DNA from: an uncultured Tenacibaculum sp.
Lineage (GTDB): Bacteria; Bacteroidota; Bacteroidia; Flavobacteriales; Flavobacteriaceae
DNA: 64,000 nt
Direction of reading: 5' to 3'
Assembly (NCBI GenBank): GCA_947496185.1
Contig: CANMCD010000012.1
Coordinates: forward strand, 1 to 64,000
Notes under the pieces: model-generated
Database searches by the model: none
What the model was told of the DNA's origin: nothing
Seen by the model: the letters and a program-made list of their open reading frames with translations, nothing else
Translations under genes and position numbers: made by a program
Shown here: positions 53,600-63,095 of the stretch, in pieces
Layout of the letters: each line of letters opens with the position of its first letter
Numbering within the stretch: the first letter of the stretch is position 1

Positions 53600-55291
53600 A
53601 TGTTTACAGGTTCTCCTAGATATAAACTGTTTGTTTTTCTATTTTTTGTGTTATCAAAGGCAGTTGCCCAAGATGTAGATATAGTTAAGTTGTATAACAA
53701 AGAATTTTATTCACTGAATAATCAATTTTATTTAATGGACAGTGTGCAAAAAGATGCTTTTTGTAAGCAATACCTAGCGAAAGCTAAAAGAGAAAAGGAT
53801 ACTGTAAAAATAGCGAATGGATATTACTTTTTTTCAGAATTGACCCAACGTAAAGATGAAAGTTTTTATTACGCAGATAGCATCATTTATATGACAAAAA
53901 AGCTTATTGATTATAGATATCCTTCTTTGGGGTACATTCAAAAAGGAATTCAACAATACTATACTAAGAAAGAAAAAGAGGCTTTAGAGAGTTTTTTAGT
54001 TGCGAATCAATATGCTTTGAAAAACAAGAACATTGTTCAAAAAGTAATTGTTAAGCATTATATCGGAGTACTAAAAAGTAGATCAAATAAATTAAAAGAA
54101 TCGTTAATTGTATTTAAAGAAAATTTCGATTTTATAAAAAAAATAAAGTTGGATACTATTCATAAAAAACAATATTTTAAATCCTTATTTGCTTTGTCAA
54201 ATACCTTAGCTAAAAATAGGTGTTTTGAACAAGCAGAAAAATACTATACGAAAGGATTAAAAGAATCTAATGGTGTCTTAGATTATTTTTATGCCTATTT
54301 TTTAACAGGGTATGGTATTTGTAATTATGAAAATAAAAGATATGATGTAGCCATTGATAGCCTTAAAAAAGGTTGTAGATTACTTGGGTTGGATAAGGAG
54401 AATATTGTAGCGATGTATTTGTATATTTATAAGTCCTATAATAGTAAGGGGAGAACTGATTTGGGGGTTAAATATCTTTTAAGTATAGATTCTATTTATA
54501 AAAAAAATAAATTGGTTCGTTTATATGCTAGAGGTGCCTACAGTTTTTTAAATACATATTATAAACAAATTGGAGATGAGAAGCGGCAACTAAAATACTT
54601 AACTAAATTAATTACGCTTAATAGTATAATTAAAAAAAATGAAAATGAATTGTATTCAGCGGTCGTTCAGAAATATGATATTCCGACATTGCTAAGAGAT
54701 AAAGAATTATTGATTGCATCCTTAGAAGAAAAAAACAAAACAAAGCAAAACCATCGGTTGTATTTGTTTTTTGTAAGTATAACCTTTTTCTGTTTGTTTG
54801 TTTATTTTTTTAGACGAAATTATGTTTTAAATAAGAGATTTAAACTACTTATGGAGCAAACAAAAGAGAAGCAAGTAGCGAAAGAAGTTCAGAAAAATCA
54901 AATTAATTTTTCGAAAACAGTATCCATAGGTATTGCTCAAGATTTGGTGGAAAATATTCTTAAAAAACTAGACCAATTTGAAAAGTCACAAGCTTTTATT
55001 AAAAAAAAATATACCTTACATTCCTTGGCAAAAGAATTAGGTACCAATAGCTCCTATCTTTCTAAGGTAATTAATTTTGAGAAAAAAACCAATTTTGCAA
55101 ATTATCTAAATACGTTAAAGATTGAGTATGTCATAGACCGATTAAATAAGGATAAAATATTTAGATCTTATACCATAAAAGCCATCGCAGAAGAGTGTGG
55201 TTTTTCCAGCCAACAGACCTTTTCTTCGGCATTTTATAAAAGAACTCAGCTAAACCCCTCTTTTTTTATAAAAAAAATAAATTCATTGTAA
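53600..55291 (+). CDS. Membrane-anchored AraC-type regulator with TPR-like sensor
   Basis: 563 residues. Signal sequence or first helix at about 8-23 (FVFLFFVLSKAVAQ), then about 350 residues of TPR-like helical repeats (for example YYTKGLKESNGVLDYFYAYFLTGYGI). One membrane helix lies near 387-405 (LYLFFVSITFFCLFVYFF), followed by a coiled linker and an AraC DNA-binding domain in the last 100 residues (LHSLAKELGTNSSYLSKVINFEKK ... IKAIAEECGFSSQQTFSSAFYKRTQLNPSFF). The sensor faces the periplasm and the HTH the cytosol: a one-component regulator. Target unknown. Divergent from the helicase gene. Confidence 0.9.
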   Translation: MFTGSPRYKLFVFLFFVLSKAVAQDVDIVKLYNKEFYSLNNQFYLMDSVQKDAFCKQYLAKAKREKDTVKIANGYYFFSELTQRKDESFYYADSIIYMTKKLIDYRYPSLGYIQKGIQQYYTKKEKEALESFLVANQYALKNKNIVQKVIVKHYIGVLKSRSNKLKESLIVFKENFDFIKKIKLDTIHKKQYFKSLFALSNTLAKNRCFEQAEKYYTKGLKESNGVLDYFYAYFLTGYGICNYENKRYDVAIDSLKKGCRLLGLDKENIVAMYLYIYKSYNSKGRTDLGVKYLLSIDSIYKKNKLVRLYARGAYSFLNTYYKQIGDEKRQLKYLTKLITLNSIIKKNENELYSAVVQKYDIPTLLRDKELLIASLEEKNKTKQNHRLYLFFVSITFFCLFVYFFRRNYVLNKRFKLLMEQTKEKQVAKEVQKNQINFSKTVSIGIAQDLVENILKKLDQFEKSQAFIKKKYTLHSLAKELGTNSSYLSKVINFEKKTNFANYLNTLKIEYVIDRLNKDKIFRSYTIKAIAEECGFSSQQTFSSAFYKRTQLNPSFFIKKINSL

Positions 55292-55296
55292 GGTTT

Positions 55297-55317
55297 TGAA
55301 GGCTTCCCTTTTTTTAT
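55297..55317 (+). repeat. Short interspersed repeat, copy 2
   Basis: TTGAAGGCTTCCCTTTTTTT, just after the AraC-type gene stop; identical over about 19 bases to the minus-strand copy beyond the ZIP gene. Confidence 0.5.
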
Positions 55318-55466
55318 ATAGTTTGTACTTTTTAAAAAAAATATAACATAATAAAATGCGGGTGTGAAGTTAGATGTTTATTGGGAATATGGTGTTTTTA
55401 CATTAAAAATAATTTTCTGTTTTTTCGGAAATTTAAACTCATTTGAAGACTTACCCTTTTTGAAGG

Positions 55467-55488
55467 TGAAGGCTTCCCTGTTTTTAAA
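55467..55488 (+). repeat. Short interspersed repeat, copy 3
   Basis: TGAAGGCTTCCCTGTTTTTA, sharing also a following ATATAGT with copy 2. Confidence 0.45.
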
Positions 55489-55666
55489 ATATAGTAATTT
55501 TGATCAGCTCTTATTGTTACTAGTTTTTGAAGCTAATATCCATTTTGGGTTAGTAGGCTAGGAGGAGCAGGGGAAAAGCTTAACATTGTATGAAAACAGG
55601 TAAGTTTTCATTGCGTTAGCACTTAAACCTGTTAATTTATAAATGATGTTGATCAGCAAACAAAAA

Positions 55667-55695
55667 AACCTGCCAAACGAAACGTCTAACAGGTT
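55667..55695. terminator. Probable bidirectional terminator
   Basis: Stem AACCTG / CAGGTT extended by an imperfect inner stem (AAACG / CGTCT), A-run on the left and TTGTTTT on the right, downstream of the DUF1573 gene. Confidence 0.55.
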
Positions 55696-55760
55696 GTTTT
55701 ATATTTGCTTTAGCAGCTTTTTCATTGTAAGCTACCGTAAAATGTATTCCTATTTTGTGA

Positions 55761-56168
55761 TTATTTACCGCTGGTTACTACACTTTTTACTTTAGATGGT
55801 GCAGCTTCTTTTACGATAAAACCTTTTATTTTTAATACTTTTCTTTGGTTTTTAGCATTCGAAATAATAGTAATTGCTTTTGAGAAACCTCCTAACCTTT
55901 TAGTGTCATAAGAAACTTCAATTTCTCCTTTTTCACCAGGCATGATTGGCTTCTCTGGTTTTTTAGGAACAGTACAACCACACGTTGAAGAAATGTTCTT
56001 AATAACGATAGGTTCGTCACCTACATTGGTAAACTCAAATACACGTTTACCTTCTGATCCTACATTTATTTTTCCGTAATCGATAACTTCTTTTTCAAAT
56101 TTGAACTCCTGAGCGTTTAACGTAACAGAAACAAATAATAGGGCTACAAATGATAAAATTGCTTTCAT
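55761..56168 (-). CDS. Secreted DUF1573 protein
   Basis: 135 residues with a signal peptide (1-19, ILSFVALLFVSVTLNAQ) and a single Ig-like DUF1573 domain: FEFTNVGDEPIVIKNISSTCGCTVPKKPEKPIMPGEKGEIEVSYDT. The CGC motif is typical and may bind metal or form a disulfide. Function unknown; such proteins are abundant in Bacteroidota. Divergent from valS. Confidence 0.9.
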   Translation of the reverse strand: MKAILSFVALLFVSVTLNAQEFKFEKEVIDYGKINVGSEGKRVFEFTNVGDEPIVIKNISSTCGCTVPKKPEKPIMPGEKGEIEVSYDTKRLGGFSKAITIISNAKNQRKVLKIKGFIVKEAAPSKVKSVVTSGK

Positions 56169-56210
56169 AATGTTTATTTAATTTAGGGTTATTACATGCT
56201 AACCATCTTA

Positions 56211-56218
56211 CAAATTTA
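56211..56218 (-). promoter_or_regulatory. Candidate -7 box for the DUF1573 gene
   Basis: TAAATTTG on the minus strand, about 42 bp before the start codon; no clear -33. Confidence 0.4.
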
Positions 56219-56278
56219 TAATTATTTTTCTGGTTATAAAAAAATACCAACTATTTTTCTACAGCTAACAGATAGTTG

Positions 56279-56286
56279 TATTTTTG
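56279..56286 (+). promoter_or_regulatory. Candidate -7 box for valS
   Basis: TATTTTTG, 61 bp before the ATG; no clear -33. Confidence 0.4.
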
Positions 56287-56347
56287 CTAATTAGATTTCA
56301 AAAATAATGCCAAAAAAAAATGGTAATCTAAATATAGTAAAAACATA

Positions 56348-58990
56348 ATGAATATTCCAACAAAATATAATACTCAAGAAATAGAAGGGAAATGGTATGA
56401 CTATTGGATGAAGCATAACTTTTTCCATTCAGAAGTAGATGATAGAGAGCCTTACACGATTGTAATACCACCGCCTAACGTCACAGGAGTGTTACATATG
56501 GGACATATGTTGAATAATACTATACAAGATGTATTAATCAGAAGAGCACGTTTGTTAGGTAAAAATGCTTGTTGGGTGCCCGGAACTGATCATGCTTCGA
56601 TAGCTACTGAAGCAAAAGTAGTAGCCAAGTTAAAAGCACAAGGAATCGAAAAAAATGATCTTACTAGGGAAGAGTTTTTAAAGCATGCTTGGGAGTGGAA
56701 GCACGAATACGGAGGTATTATTTTAGAGCAATTAAAAAAATTAGGTGCTTCTTGTGATTGGGATCGTACCGCTTTTACCATGGATGATAGCTTATCGGAA
56801 TCTGTAATAAAGGTATTTGTAGATTTATACAACAAGGGCTATATATATCGTGGTTATCGAATGGTAAATTGGGATCCTGAAGCTAAGACAACGTTGTCTG
56901 ATGAAGAAGTGATCTATGAAGAACGTCAAGGTAATCTTTATTATATACAATATTCGGTAGTTGGGTCAGATGAAAAAATTACGATAGCAACGACACGTCC
57001 TGAAACCGTTATAGGAGATACTGCTATTTGTATCAATCCAACGGATGAAAGGTATGCACATTTGCGAGGAAAAAAAGCGATCGTGCCTATTTGTAATAGA
57101 GAAATTCCAATAATAGAAGATACGTATGTGGATGTTGAATTTGGAACAGGTTGCTTGAAAGTAACCCCAGCCCATGATGAAAATGATAAAAACCTTGGAG
57201 ATAAACATAATTTAGCGGTAATTGATATCTTCAATGAAGATGCTACTTTAAATTCTTTTGGGTTGCATTATGAAGGAAAAGACCGTTTTGTAGTACGTAA
57301 AGAAATCGCTAAAGAATTAGAGGAAAAAGGCTACTTAGTTAAAATAGAACAGCATACTAACAAGGTAGGAACCTCTGAGAGAACCAAAGCCGTTATTGAA
57401 CCAAGATTATCAGATCAATGGTTCTTAAAGATGGAAGAATTAGCAAAACCTGCTATCAAGGCAGTATTGAGTGAAGAAAATAAAGAAGTAAAACTATTTC
57501 CAAAGAAATTTGAAAATACCTACCGCCATTGGATGGAAAATATCCGAGATTGGAATATATCTAGACAGTTGTGGTGGGGACAACAAATACCAGCTTACTA
57601 TTTTGGCGATGGTAAAGAAGATTTTGTTGTTGCAGAGAATCGTGAAGATGCGGTTAGATTGGCGCAAGAGAAAACAGGAAATAAAGACTTAACAGCGGCT
57701 GATCTAAGACAGGATTCAGATGCTTTAGATACTTGGTTTTCTTCATGGTTGTGGCCAATGAGTGTTTTTGACGGTATCCGTAATCCTGAAAATGAAGAAA
57801 TAAATTATTATTACCCAACGAATGATTTGGTTACTGGTCCTGATATTTTATTTTTCTGGGTAGCGCGTATGATCATAGCAGGGTATGAATATAAGGATAA
57901 GCGACCTTTTGAAAACGTATATTTGACAGGTTTGGTTCGTGACAAACAACGAAGAAAAATGTCAAAGTCATTAGGGAATTCTCCTGATGCCTTAAAGCTT
58001 ATTGAGACTTATGGAGCAGATGGAGTACGTGTTGGGTTGTTATTAAGTTCCGCTGCTGGAAATGATCTATTGTTTGATGAATCGTTATGCCAACAGGGAA
58101 AAGGTCTAGGGAACAAGGTGTGGAGTGCTTTTTATTTGACATCTCTTTGGGAGGTTTCAACCGAATTGCCACAACCTGAGTCTAGTAAGGTCGCGATTGA
58201 ATGGTACAAGGCAAAATTTCAAAAAACCTTGGCAGAGATTGAAGATCATTACAGTAAATATCGTTTAAGTGATGTAATCATGTCAATTTATAAATTGATT
58301 TACGATGATTTTTGTGGTTGGTTCTTAGAAGTTGTTAAACCAAACTACCAACAGCCAATTGATGCAACAACTTATCGAGAAGTAATAAAAACTTTTGAAG
58401 ATAATTTAAAAATCTTGCATCCTTTTATGCCATTCATCACAGAAGAAATTTGGCAACTTATAGCAAAGAGGTCACCAGAAGAAGCATTAATCATAGCAAA
58501 GTATCCAGAAGGCGAAGAAACTAATGAGACGTTGATTGCTGCATTCGACTTTGCAACAGATGTTGTTTCTGGAGTGAGAACCATTCGAAAAGAAAATAAT
58601 ATTTCATTTAAAGAGACGATCGATTTATCTGTTATTAATAAGGAAAATACAAGCACTGATTTTGATACGATTATCAAAAAGCTGTGTAATATTGAAAACT
58701 TAAGTTATACGGATAATCAAATAGAGGGTTCAAAGAGTTTTAGGGTGAAATCAAATGAATATTTTGTGCCTATTTCTGCTGATAATATTAATGTAGAAGA
58801 AGAGCTTAAGAAAATAAGTGAAGAATTAAAATATACGGAAGGATTCTTAAAGAGTGTACAGAAGAAGCTTTCAAATGAACGTTTTGTAAATAATGCTCCT
58901 GAAAAGGTGGTAGCAATAGAAAAAAAGAAAGAAGCAGATGCGTTGGCTAAAATAGAAACTTTAAAAAATAGCCTAGCAAGTTTGCAATAA
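56348..58990 (+). CDS. valS: Valine--tRNA ligase
   Basis: Class Ia synthetase of 880 residues. HIGH-equivalent HMGH at 50-53 ([13 protein letters not shown]), editing domain ([17 protein letters not shown]) near 213-229, KMSKS at 537-541, anticodon-binding domain near 610-760, and the C-terminal tRNA-binding coiled coil near 810-880. All parts are present and the length is usual. Followed by a perfect hairpin terminator. Confidence 0.98.
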   Translation: MNIPTKYNTQEIEGKWYDYWMKHNFFHSEVDDREPYTIVIPPPNVTGVLHMGHMLNNTIQDVLIRRARLLGKNACWVPGTDHASIATEAKVVAKLKAQGIEKNDLTREEFLKHAWEWKHEYGGIILEQLKKLGASCDWDRTAFTMDDSLSESVIKVFVDLYNKGYIYRGYRMVNWDPEAKTTLSDEEVIYEERQGNLYYIQYSVVGSDEKITIATTRPETVIGDTAICINPTDERYAHLRGKKAIVPICNREIPIIEDTYVDVEFGTGCLKVTPAHDENDKNLGDKHNLAVIDIFNEDATLNSFGLHYEGKDRFVVRKEIAKELEEKGYLVKIEQHTNKVGTSERTKAVIEPRLSDQWFLKMEELAKPAIKAVLSEENKEVKLFPKKFENTYRHWMENIRDWNISRQLWWGQQIPAYYFGDGKEDFVVAENREDAVRLAQEKTGNKDLTAADLRQDSDALDTWFSSWLWPMSVFDGIRNPENEEINYYYPTNDLVTGPDILFFWVARMIIAGYEYKDKRPFENVYLTGLVRDKQRRKMSKSLGNSPDALKLIETYGADGVRVGLLLSSAAGNDLLFDESLCQQGKGLGNKVWSAFYLTSLWEVSTELPQPESSKVAIEWYKAKFQKTLAEIEDHYSKYRLSDVIMSIYKLIYDDFCGWFLEVVKPNYQQPIDATTYREVIKTFEDNLKILHPFMPFITEEIWQLIAKRSPEEALIIAKYPEGEETNETLIAAFDFATDVVSGVRTIRKENNISFKETIDLSVINKENTSTDFDTIIKKLCNIENLSYTDNQIEGSKSFRVKSNEYFVPISADNINVEEELKKISEELKYTEGFLKSVQKKLSNERFVNNAPEKVVAIEKKKEADALAKIETLKNSLASLQ

Positions 58991-59020
58991 AAGTCAGATT
59001 AGTTGTAATACTATGTACTA

Positions 59021-59050
59021 AAAACGCGGTTGAAATTTCAACCGCGTTTT
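59021..59050. terminator. valS/folD bidirectional terminator
   Basis: Perfect 14-bp stem AAAACGCGGTTGAA / TTCAACCGCGTTTT with T-runs on both exits. Confidence 0.92.
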
Positions 59051-59101
59051 TATATTTTTAGTCGTTATACCATTTGTATACTTTAGAAGTAACAATCAAC
59101 A

Positions 59102-59986
59102 TTAATTATTTTCGTTTTGTCTATAGAACGCCAATAAAGTATTCTTTAAAAGCATGGCAATGGTCATAGGGCCAACGCCTCCAGGTACTGGAGTAATATG
59201 AGAAGCCTTTTCTTTAACTTCATCAAATGCGACATCTCCTACCAACCTAAAACCGTTCTTTTTAGAAGAATCAGCAACTCTAGTGATTCCTACATCAATA
59301 ATAACAGCACCGTCTTTTACCATATCTCCTTTTAAGAATTCTGGAATTCCTAAGGCAGCTACAATAATATCTGCTTTTTGTGTGATTTCAGACAAGTTTT
59401 TGGTCCTACTATGTGTTAGGGTAACCGTAGCATTTCCAACCTTTCTTTTTTGAGATAAAAGAATACTCATAGGGCTTCCTACGATATGACTTCTTCCGAT
59501 AACCACCACATCTTTCCCTGAAGTTTCAACCTGATATCTTTCGAGTAATTCTAAAATTCCGAAAGGCGTCGCAGAGATAAAAGTAGGAAGGTTTAAAGTT
59601 AATTTACCTACATTGGTAGGGTGGAAGCCGTCAACATCCTTGTCAGGATCTACTGCCATCAATACTTTTTGCTCGTCAATATGTTTTGGTAAAGGCAATT
59701 GTACGATAAAACCGTTGATGTCTTTGTCTACATTTAGTACGGCAATTTCGTTTAATAATTCTTCTTCAGTGGTTTCTTCTGGTAATCGGATTAATGTTGA
59801 TTCAAAACCAACACGTTCACAAGCCTTTACTTTTGCATTCACATACGTCAAACTTGCTCCATCATTACCTACTATAATGGCTGCTAAATGCGGTGCTTTA
59901 TGATCTTGTTTTTTCAGTTCAGCTACTTCTAAAGCTATCTCTTCTTTTATGTCTGCTGATGTTTTTTTACCGTCAAGTAATATCAT
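59102..59986 (-). CDS. folD: Bifunctional methylenetetrahydrofolate dehydrogenase/cyclohydrolase
   Basis: One-carbon folate enzyme of 294 residues. Substrate-site [14 protein letters not shown] near 49-62 with the catalytic Lys56, [13 protein letters not shown] near 93-105, [12 protein letters not shown] near 117-128, and the NADP-binding [17 protein letters not shown] near 161-177; ends [20 protein letters not shown]. It lies 90 bp after ffh on the same strand, so co-transcription is possible. It supplies the one-carbon pool used by fmt. Confidence 0.97.
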   Translation of the reverse strand: MILLDGKKTSADIKEEIALEVAELKKQDHKAPHLAAIIVGNDGASLTYVNAKVKACERVGFESTLIRLPEETTEEELLNEIAVLNVDKDINGFIVQLPLPKHIDEQKVLMAVDPDKDVDGFHPTNVGKLTLNLPTFISATPFGILELLERYQVETSGKDVVVIGRSHIVGSPMSILLSQKRKVGNATVTLTHSRTKNLSEITQKADIIVAALGIPEFLKGDMVKDGAVIIDVGITRVADSSKKNGFRLVGDVAFDEVKEKASHITPVPGGVGPMTIAMLLKNTLLAFYRQNENN

Positions 59987-60076
59987 CTGTAGTTATATTG
60001 TTTTAATTGTTTTTTTATATGTTAAAAAGAAAAGAGAAGTGTTGATACTTCTCTTTATTATTTCATTGTTATACAG

Positions 60077-61405
60077 TTACCTCATTCCTCGCATCATCTG
60101 CATCATTTTTCTTCCGCCACCACCTTGCATCATTTTCATCATTTTGCTCATTTGATTGAATTGCTTCATTAGTTGGTTTATCTCTTGTACAGAAGTTCCA
60201 GATCCTTTCGCGATTCTTTTTTTACGACTTGCATTAATAATAGAAGGCGTTGTTCTTTCAGAAGGTGTCATAGAATGAATAATAGCTTCTATACCTTTAA
60301 AAGCATCGTCATCAATATCGATATCCTTTAAGGCTTTTCCAGCTCCTGGAATCATTCCTACAAGGTCTTTCATGCTACCCATTTTCTTGATTTGTTGAAT
60401 TTGGCTTAAGAAGTCATCAAATCCGAATTGGTTTTTGGCAATTTTCTTTTGTAATTTTCTTGCTTCTTCTTCATCGTATTGTTCCTGTGCTCTTTCAACT
60501 AACGAAATCACATCTCCCATTCCTAAAATACGATCTGCCATACGATCGGGATGGAAAACATCGATAGCGTCCATTTTTTCACCTGTACTGATAAACTTAA
60601 TAGGTTTGTCAACGACAGATTTGATCGTTAAAGCAGCTCCACCTCGCGTATCACCATCTAATTTGGTTAATACAACACCGTCAAAGTTTAAGACGTCGTT
60701 AAAGGCTTTTGCAGTATTAACTGCATCTTGCCCTGTCATAGCGTCAACTACAAATAAAGTTTCTTGTGGGTTTACAGCTTTGTGAATGTTTGAGATTTCG
60801 GTCATCATTTCTTCATCTACTGCCAGACGACCCGCTGTATCAATAATCACTACATTTTTGCTATTAGCTTTTGCGTGGTCAATAGCATTCAGTGAAATTT
60901 CAACAGGGTTTTGATTTCCTTCTTCGGCATATACTTCCACACCGATTTGATCAGCTACGACACGTAACTGGTTAATAGCTGCAGGACGATACACATCACA
61001 TCCAACTAACAATACCTGTTTAGATTTTTTGGTTTTTAAGTAATTTGCTAACTTACCAGAAAAGGTAGTTTTACCAGAACCTTGTAGTCCAGACATTAAG
61101 ATAACAGTAAAAGTACCGCCAAGATTAATACCTACTGTATCACCTCCCATCAAACTGGTTAATTCATCTTTAACCAATTTCACCATTAACTGTCCTGGAT
61201 TTAGGGTAGTCAGTACGTTTTGTCCAATAGCTTTTTCTTTAACTCTTTTGGTAAAGTCTTTTGCTATTTTAAAGTTAACATCCGCATCTAATAAAGCCCT
61301 ACGAACTTCTTTTAGGGTTTCAGCAACATTAACTTCCGTAATTTTTCCGTGACCTTTTAGTGTATGTAGCGCTTTATCGAGCTTTTCACTTAAATTATTA
61401 AACAT
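60077..61405 (-). CDS. ffh: Signal recognition particle protein Ffh
   Basis: GTPase that binds signal sequences of nascent membrane proteins. N domain about 1-90; G domain with P-loop GLQGSGKTT (106-114), VDAMTGQDAVNTAKAF and TKLDGDTRGGAALT; methionine-rich M domain from about 320 to the end with KGSGTSVQEINQLMKQF and the final MMQGGGGRKMMQMMRGMR. Length 442 is normal. A -7 box lies just upstream. The SRP RNA gene is not seen in this window. Confidence 0.97.
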   Translation of the reverse strand: MFNNLSEKLDKALHTLKGHGKITEVNVAETLKEVRRALLDADVNFKIAKDFTKRVKEKAIGQNVLTTLNPGQLMVKLVKDELTSLMGGDTVGINLGGTFTVILMSGLQGSGKTTFSGKLANYLKTKKSKQVLLVGCDVYRPAAINQLRVVADQIGVEVYAEEGNQNPVEISLNAIDHAKANSKNVVIIDTAGRLAVDEEMMTEISNIHKAVNPQETLFVVDAMTGQDAVNTAKAFNDVLNFDGVVLTKLDGDTRGGAALTIKSVVDKPIKFISTGEKMDAIDVFHPDRMADRILGMGDVISLVERAQEQYDEEEARKLQKKIAKNQFGFDDFLSQIQQIKKMGSMKDLVGMIPGAGKALKDIDIDDDAFKGIEAIIHSMTPSERTTPSIINASRKKRIAKGSGTSVQEINQLMKQFNQMSKMMKMMQGGGGRKMMQMMRGMR

Positions 61406-61428
61406 GTCTTGGCTTTATTTTTGAAGCA

Positions 61429-61436
61429 CAAATATA
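61429..61436 (-). promoter_or_regulatory. Candidate -7 box for ffh
   Basis: TATATTTG on the minus strand, 23 bp before the start codon; no clear -33. Confidence 0.45.
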
Positions 61437-61588
61437 GGAATTTCTACTGATAAGAGAATAGAAGTTTTTTTACCTTTAATAGTATTTTTAGAATAATAAA
61501 AGGGTACAGTTAATTTGTACTTGATAGTGCTGTTAGCTTGTGTGAAAATTACATGTTTTAGATTTATAATTTTGACATTTAGCATTTT

Positions 61589-61617
61589 ACTACAATATAA
61601 TGACAGTTCACTACAAT
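61589..61617 (+). repeat. 21-bp-spaced direct repeat upstream of the repeat-protein gene
   Basis: ACTACAAT at 61589-61596 and again at 61610-61617, two helical turns apart, 63 bp before the next start codon. A possible regulator site. Confidence 0.4.
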
Positions 61618-61679
61618 TTTTTTTTCATAAAAATTATTCCTAGTTACATTTATTTTCGTTAAATTAAGAGGGGAATACT

Positions 61680-63071
61680 ATGAGGGTTAAATTAAAACAG
61701 AAATACAACATTTTGTTGTTCTTACTTCTTTGTGATATGTCTTCTATAGGAATGACATTCGATAGGACAACTTCTACAGAAACAATTCGGGATACTTGTG
61801 GATTATTATATTCACATACTAACATACATCTGGCTAGGGTTTCACAATCAGATGAATTGGTTAATAACTTCAAAATAGGATACGATGGGGAAATTATATT
61901 ATCAGATGATGATAAAGCAATAATTGATATTATTCCTGGCCCTAATGGTGGTGGTTTTTTTGAGGTTGAAAAATTAAGTTTTGGAAAATTAAGAAAAGTT
62001 GTTATCGAGTCAGAAGAGGGAAGACTGATGAAATACTATTATTTAGGCTGGGAACTTAAAAATTTTGAACCAGGTGGTCAGCAGTGGCTGGCAGATATTT
62101 TACCAAGAATTGTAAGGAACAGTACTATTGGAGCAAAATCGAGGGTTAAACGATTTTTTAAGAAAGGAGGCACCTTTGCAGTATTGGAGGAAATAAAAAA
62201 CTTAAAAAAAGATTATGTAAAAACTCGGTATTTTGAATACCTGTTAGCATATAATTTTAATCATTTAGATTTAGAAAAGGTAATACAGTTTGCTTCGGAA
62301 ACAATTGATTCTGACTATCATTTATCTAAAATTCTACAAGCGAATCAAAGAAGATTTCTTAGAGAAGAGTCGACTACTACGGCCTATATTGATGCTTTGG
62401 AGGGTATAGAATCAGATTTTTATTTATCAAATAGTATACGAAGTGTCGTTAAAAATAAGAAAATAACCGATGTTCAATTAATAAAACTGTTATGGCTAAG
62501 TAATAATATAAAGTCAGATTATTTTTTATCATTGGTTTTAGAAGACATAGTAGAGAGTAATAGTTTTAAAGAGTCGAATGTTCATCAAGTAATCAGTTTA
62601 TCAAAAAAAATTAAAGAAAAAGAACGTAAAACCAAAATTGTACAAAAAGCACTTTCTAGGAAGAAAGTATTGTTAAAAGAACATAAAGAAAATATGGAGG
62701 CTATCGAAAAAAACAAAAAACAACACAATGAAATGTATGTCCGAATAGATAAAATGCTAATTCATGACTTAGATGATAAAGCACTTTCGGAGTTACTTAC
62801 CTTAATTGGTTCTCAAAAAATGTCTGAGCTAAAAACATTTTTAGTTTACAAAAAATTATCTGGAAAAACCTTGTCAAATGAGCAATTAGTTAGAATACTA
62901 CTTAGTGTTAGGAACAGTTTTAATTCGGATGACTATTTATCGTATGTTTTAATTGCTTTTGCTCCGAAAGTTAAAAAGAGCCCGCAAAAAGTAAAGAACG
63001 CTTATGTAATGGCTGCCAAATCAATAAAATCTGATATTTATTTTGGGAAGATTATGAGGACTATGATATAG
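61680..63071 (+). CDS. Exported protein with about 34-residue helical repeats
   Basis: 463 residues I cannot assign to a named family. A hydrophobic N-terminus (about 10-19, ILLFLLLCDM) suggests a signal peptide or anchor. Residues about 30-140 look beta-rich (FEVEKLSFGKLRKVVIE). From about 170 to the end a motif I-x-S-D-[YF]-x-L-S-x-x-[LI] recurs at residues 209, 243, 277, 414 and 449, with degenerate copies between, giving a period near 34 residues and implying an alpha-helical solenoid. A basic/acidic stretch near 310-350 may be a coiled coil. It is followed after 24 bp by a LytS-type kinase gene, so a sensing or signalling link is likely. Confidence 0.6.
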   Translation: MRVKLKQKYNILLFLLLCDMSSIGMTFDRTTSTETIRDTCGLLYSHTNIHLARVSQSDELVNNFKIGYDGEIILSDDDKAIIDIIPGPNGGGFFEVEKLSFGKLRKVVIESEEGRLMKYYYLGWELKNFEPGGQQWLADILPRIVRNSTIGAKSRVKRFFKKGGTFAVLEEIKNLKKDYVKTRYFEYLLAYNFNHLDLEKVIQFASETIDSDYHLSKILQANQRRFLREESTTTAYIDALEGIESDFYLSNSIRSVVKNKKITDVQLIKLLWLSNNIKSDYFLSLVLEDIVESNSFKESNVHQVISLSKKIKEKERKTKIVQKALSRKKVLLKEHKENMEAIEKNKKQHNEMYVRIDKMLIHDLDDKALSELLTLIGSQKMSELKTFLVYKKLSGKTLSNEQLVRILLSVRNSFNSDDYLSYVLIAFAPKVKKSPQKVKNAYVMAAKSIKSDIYFGKIMRTMI

Positions 63072-63095
63072 GAAAGAATATAAAGTAGAAACTTT

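Larger units (their letters stand above)
55292..55760. other. Intergenic region with short repeats
   Basis: 469 bp between two convergent genes. It holds two copies of the TGAAGGCTTCCCT word (near 55298 and 55467), then four AACAGGTT/AACCTGTT half-sites (55595, 55626, 55667, 55688) and a hairpin. An open frame at 55364-55561 has no convincing protein features. Confidence 0.55.

Noticed and set aside
55364-55561. 65-codon frame beginning with GTG after the AraC-type gene
   Set aside because: Leu/Phe-rich, without promoter or leader, and includes a copy of the interspersed repeat; judged non-coding.
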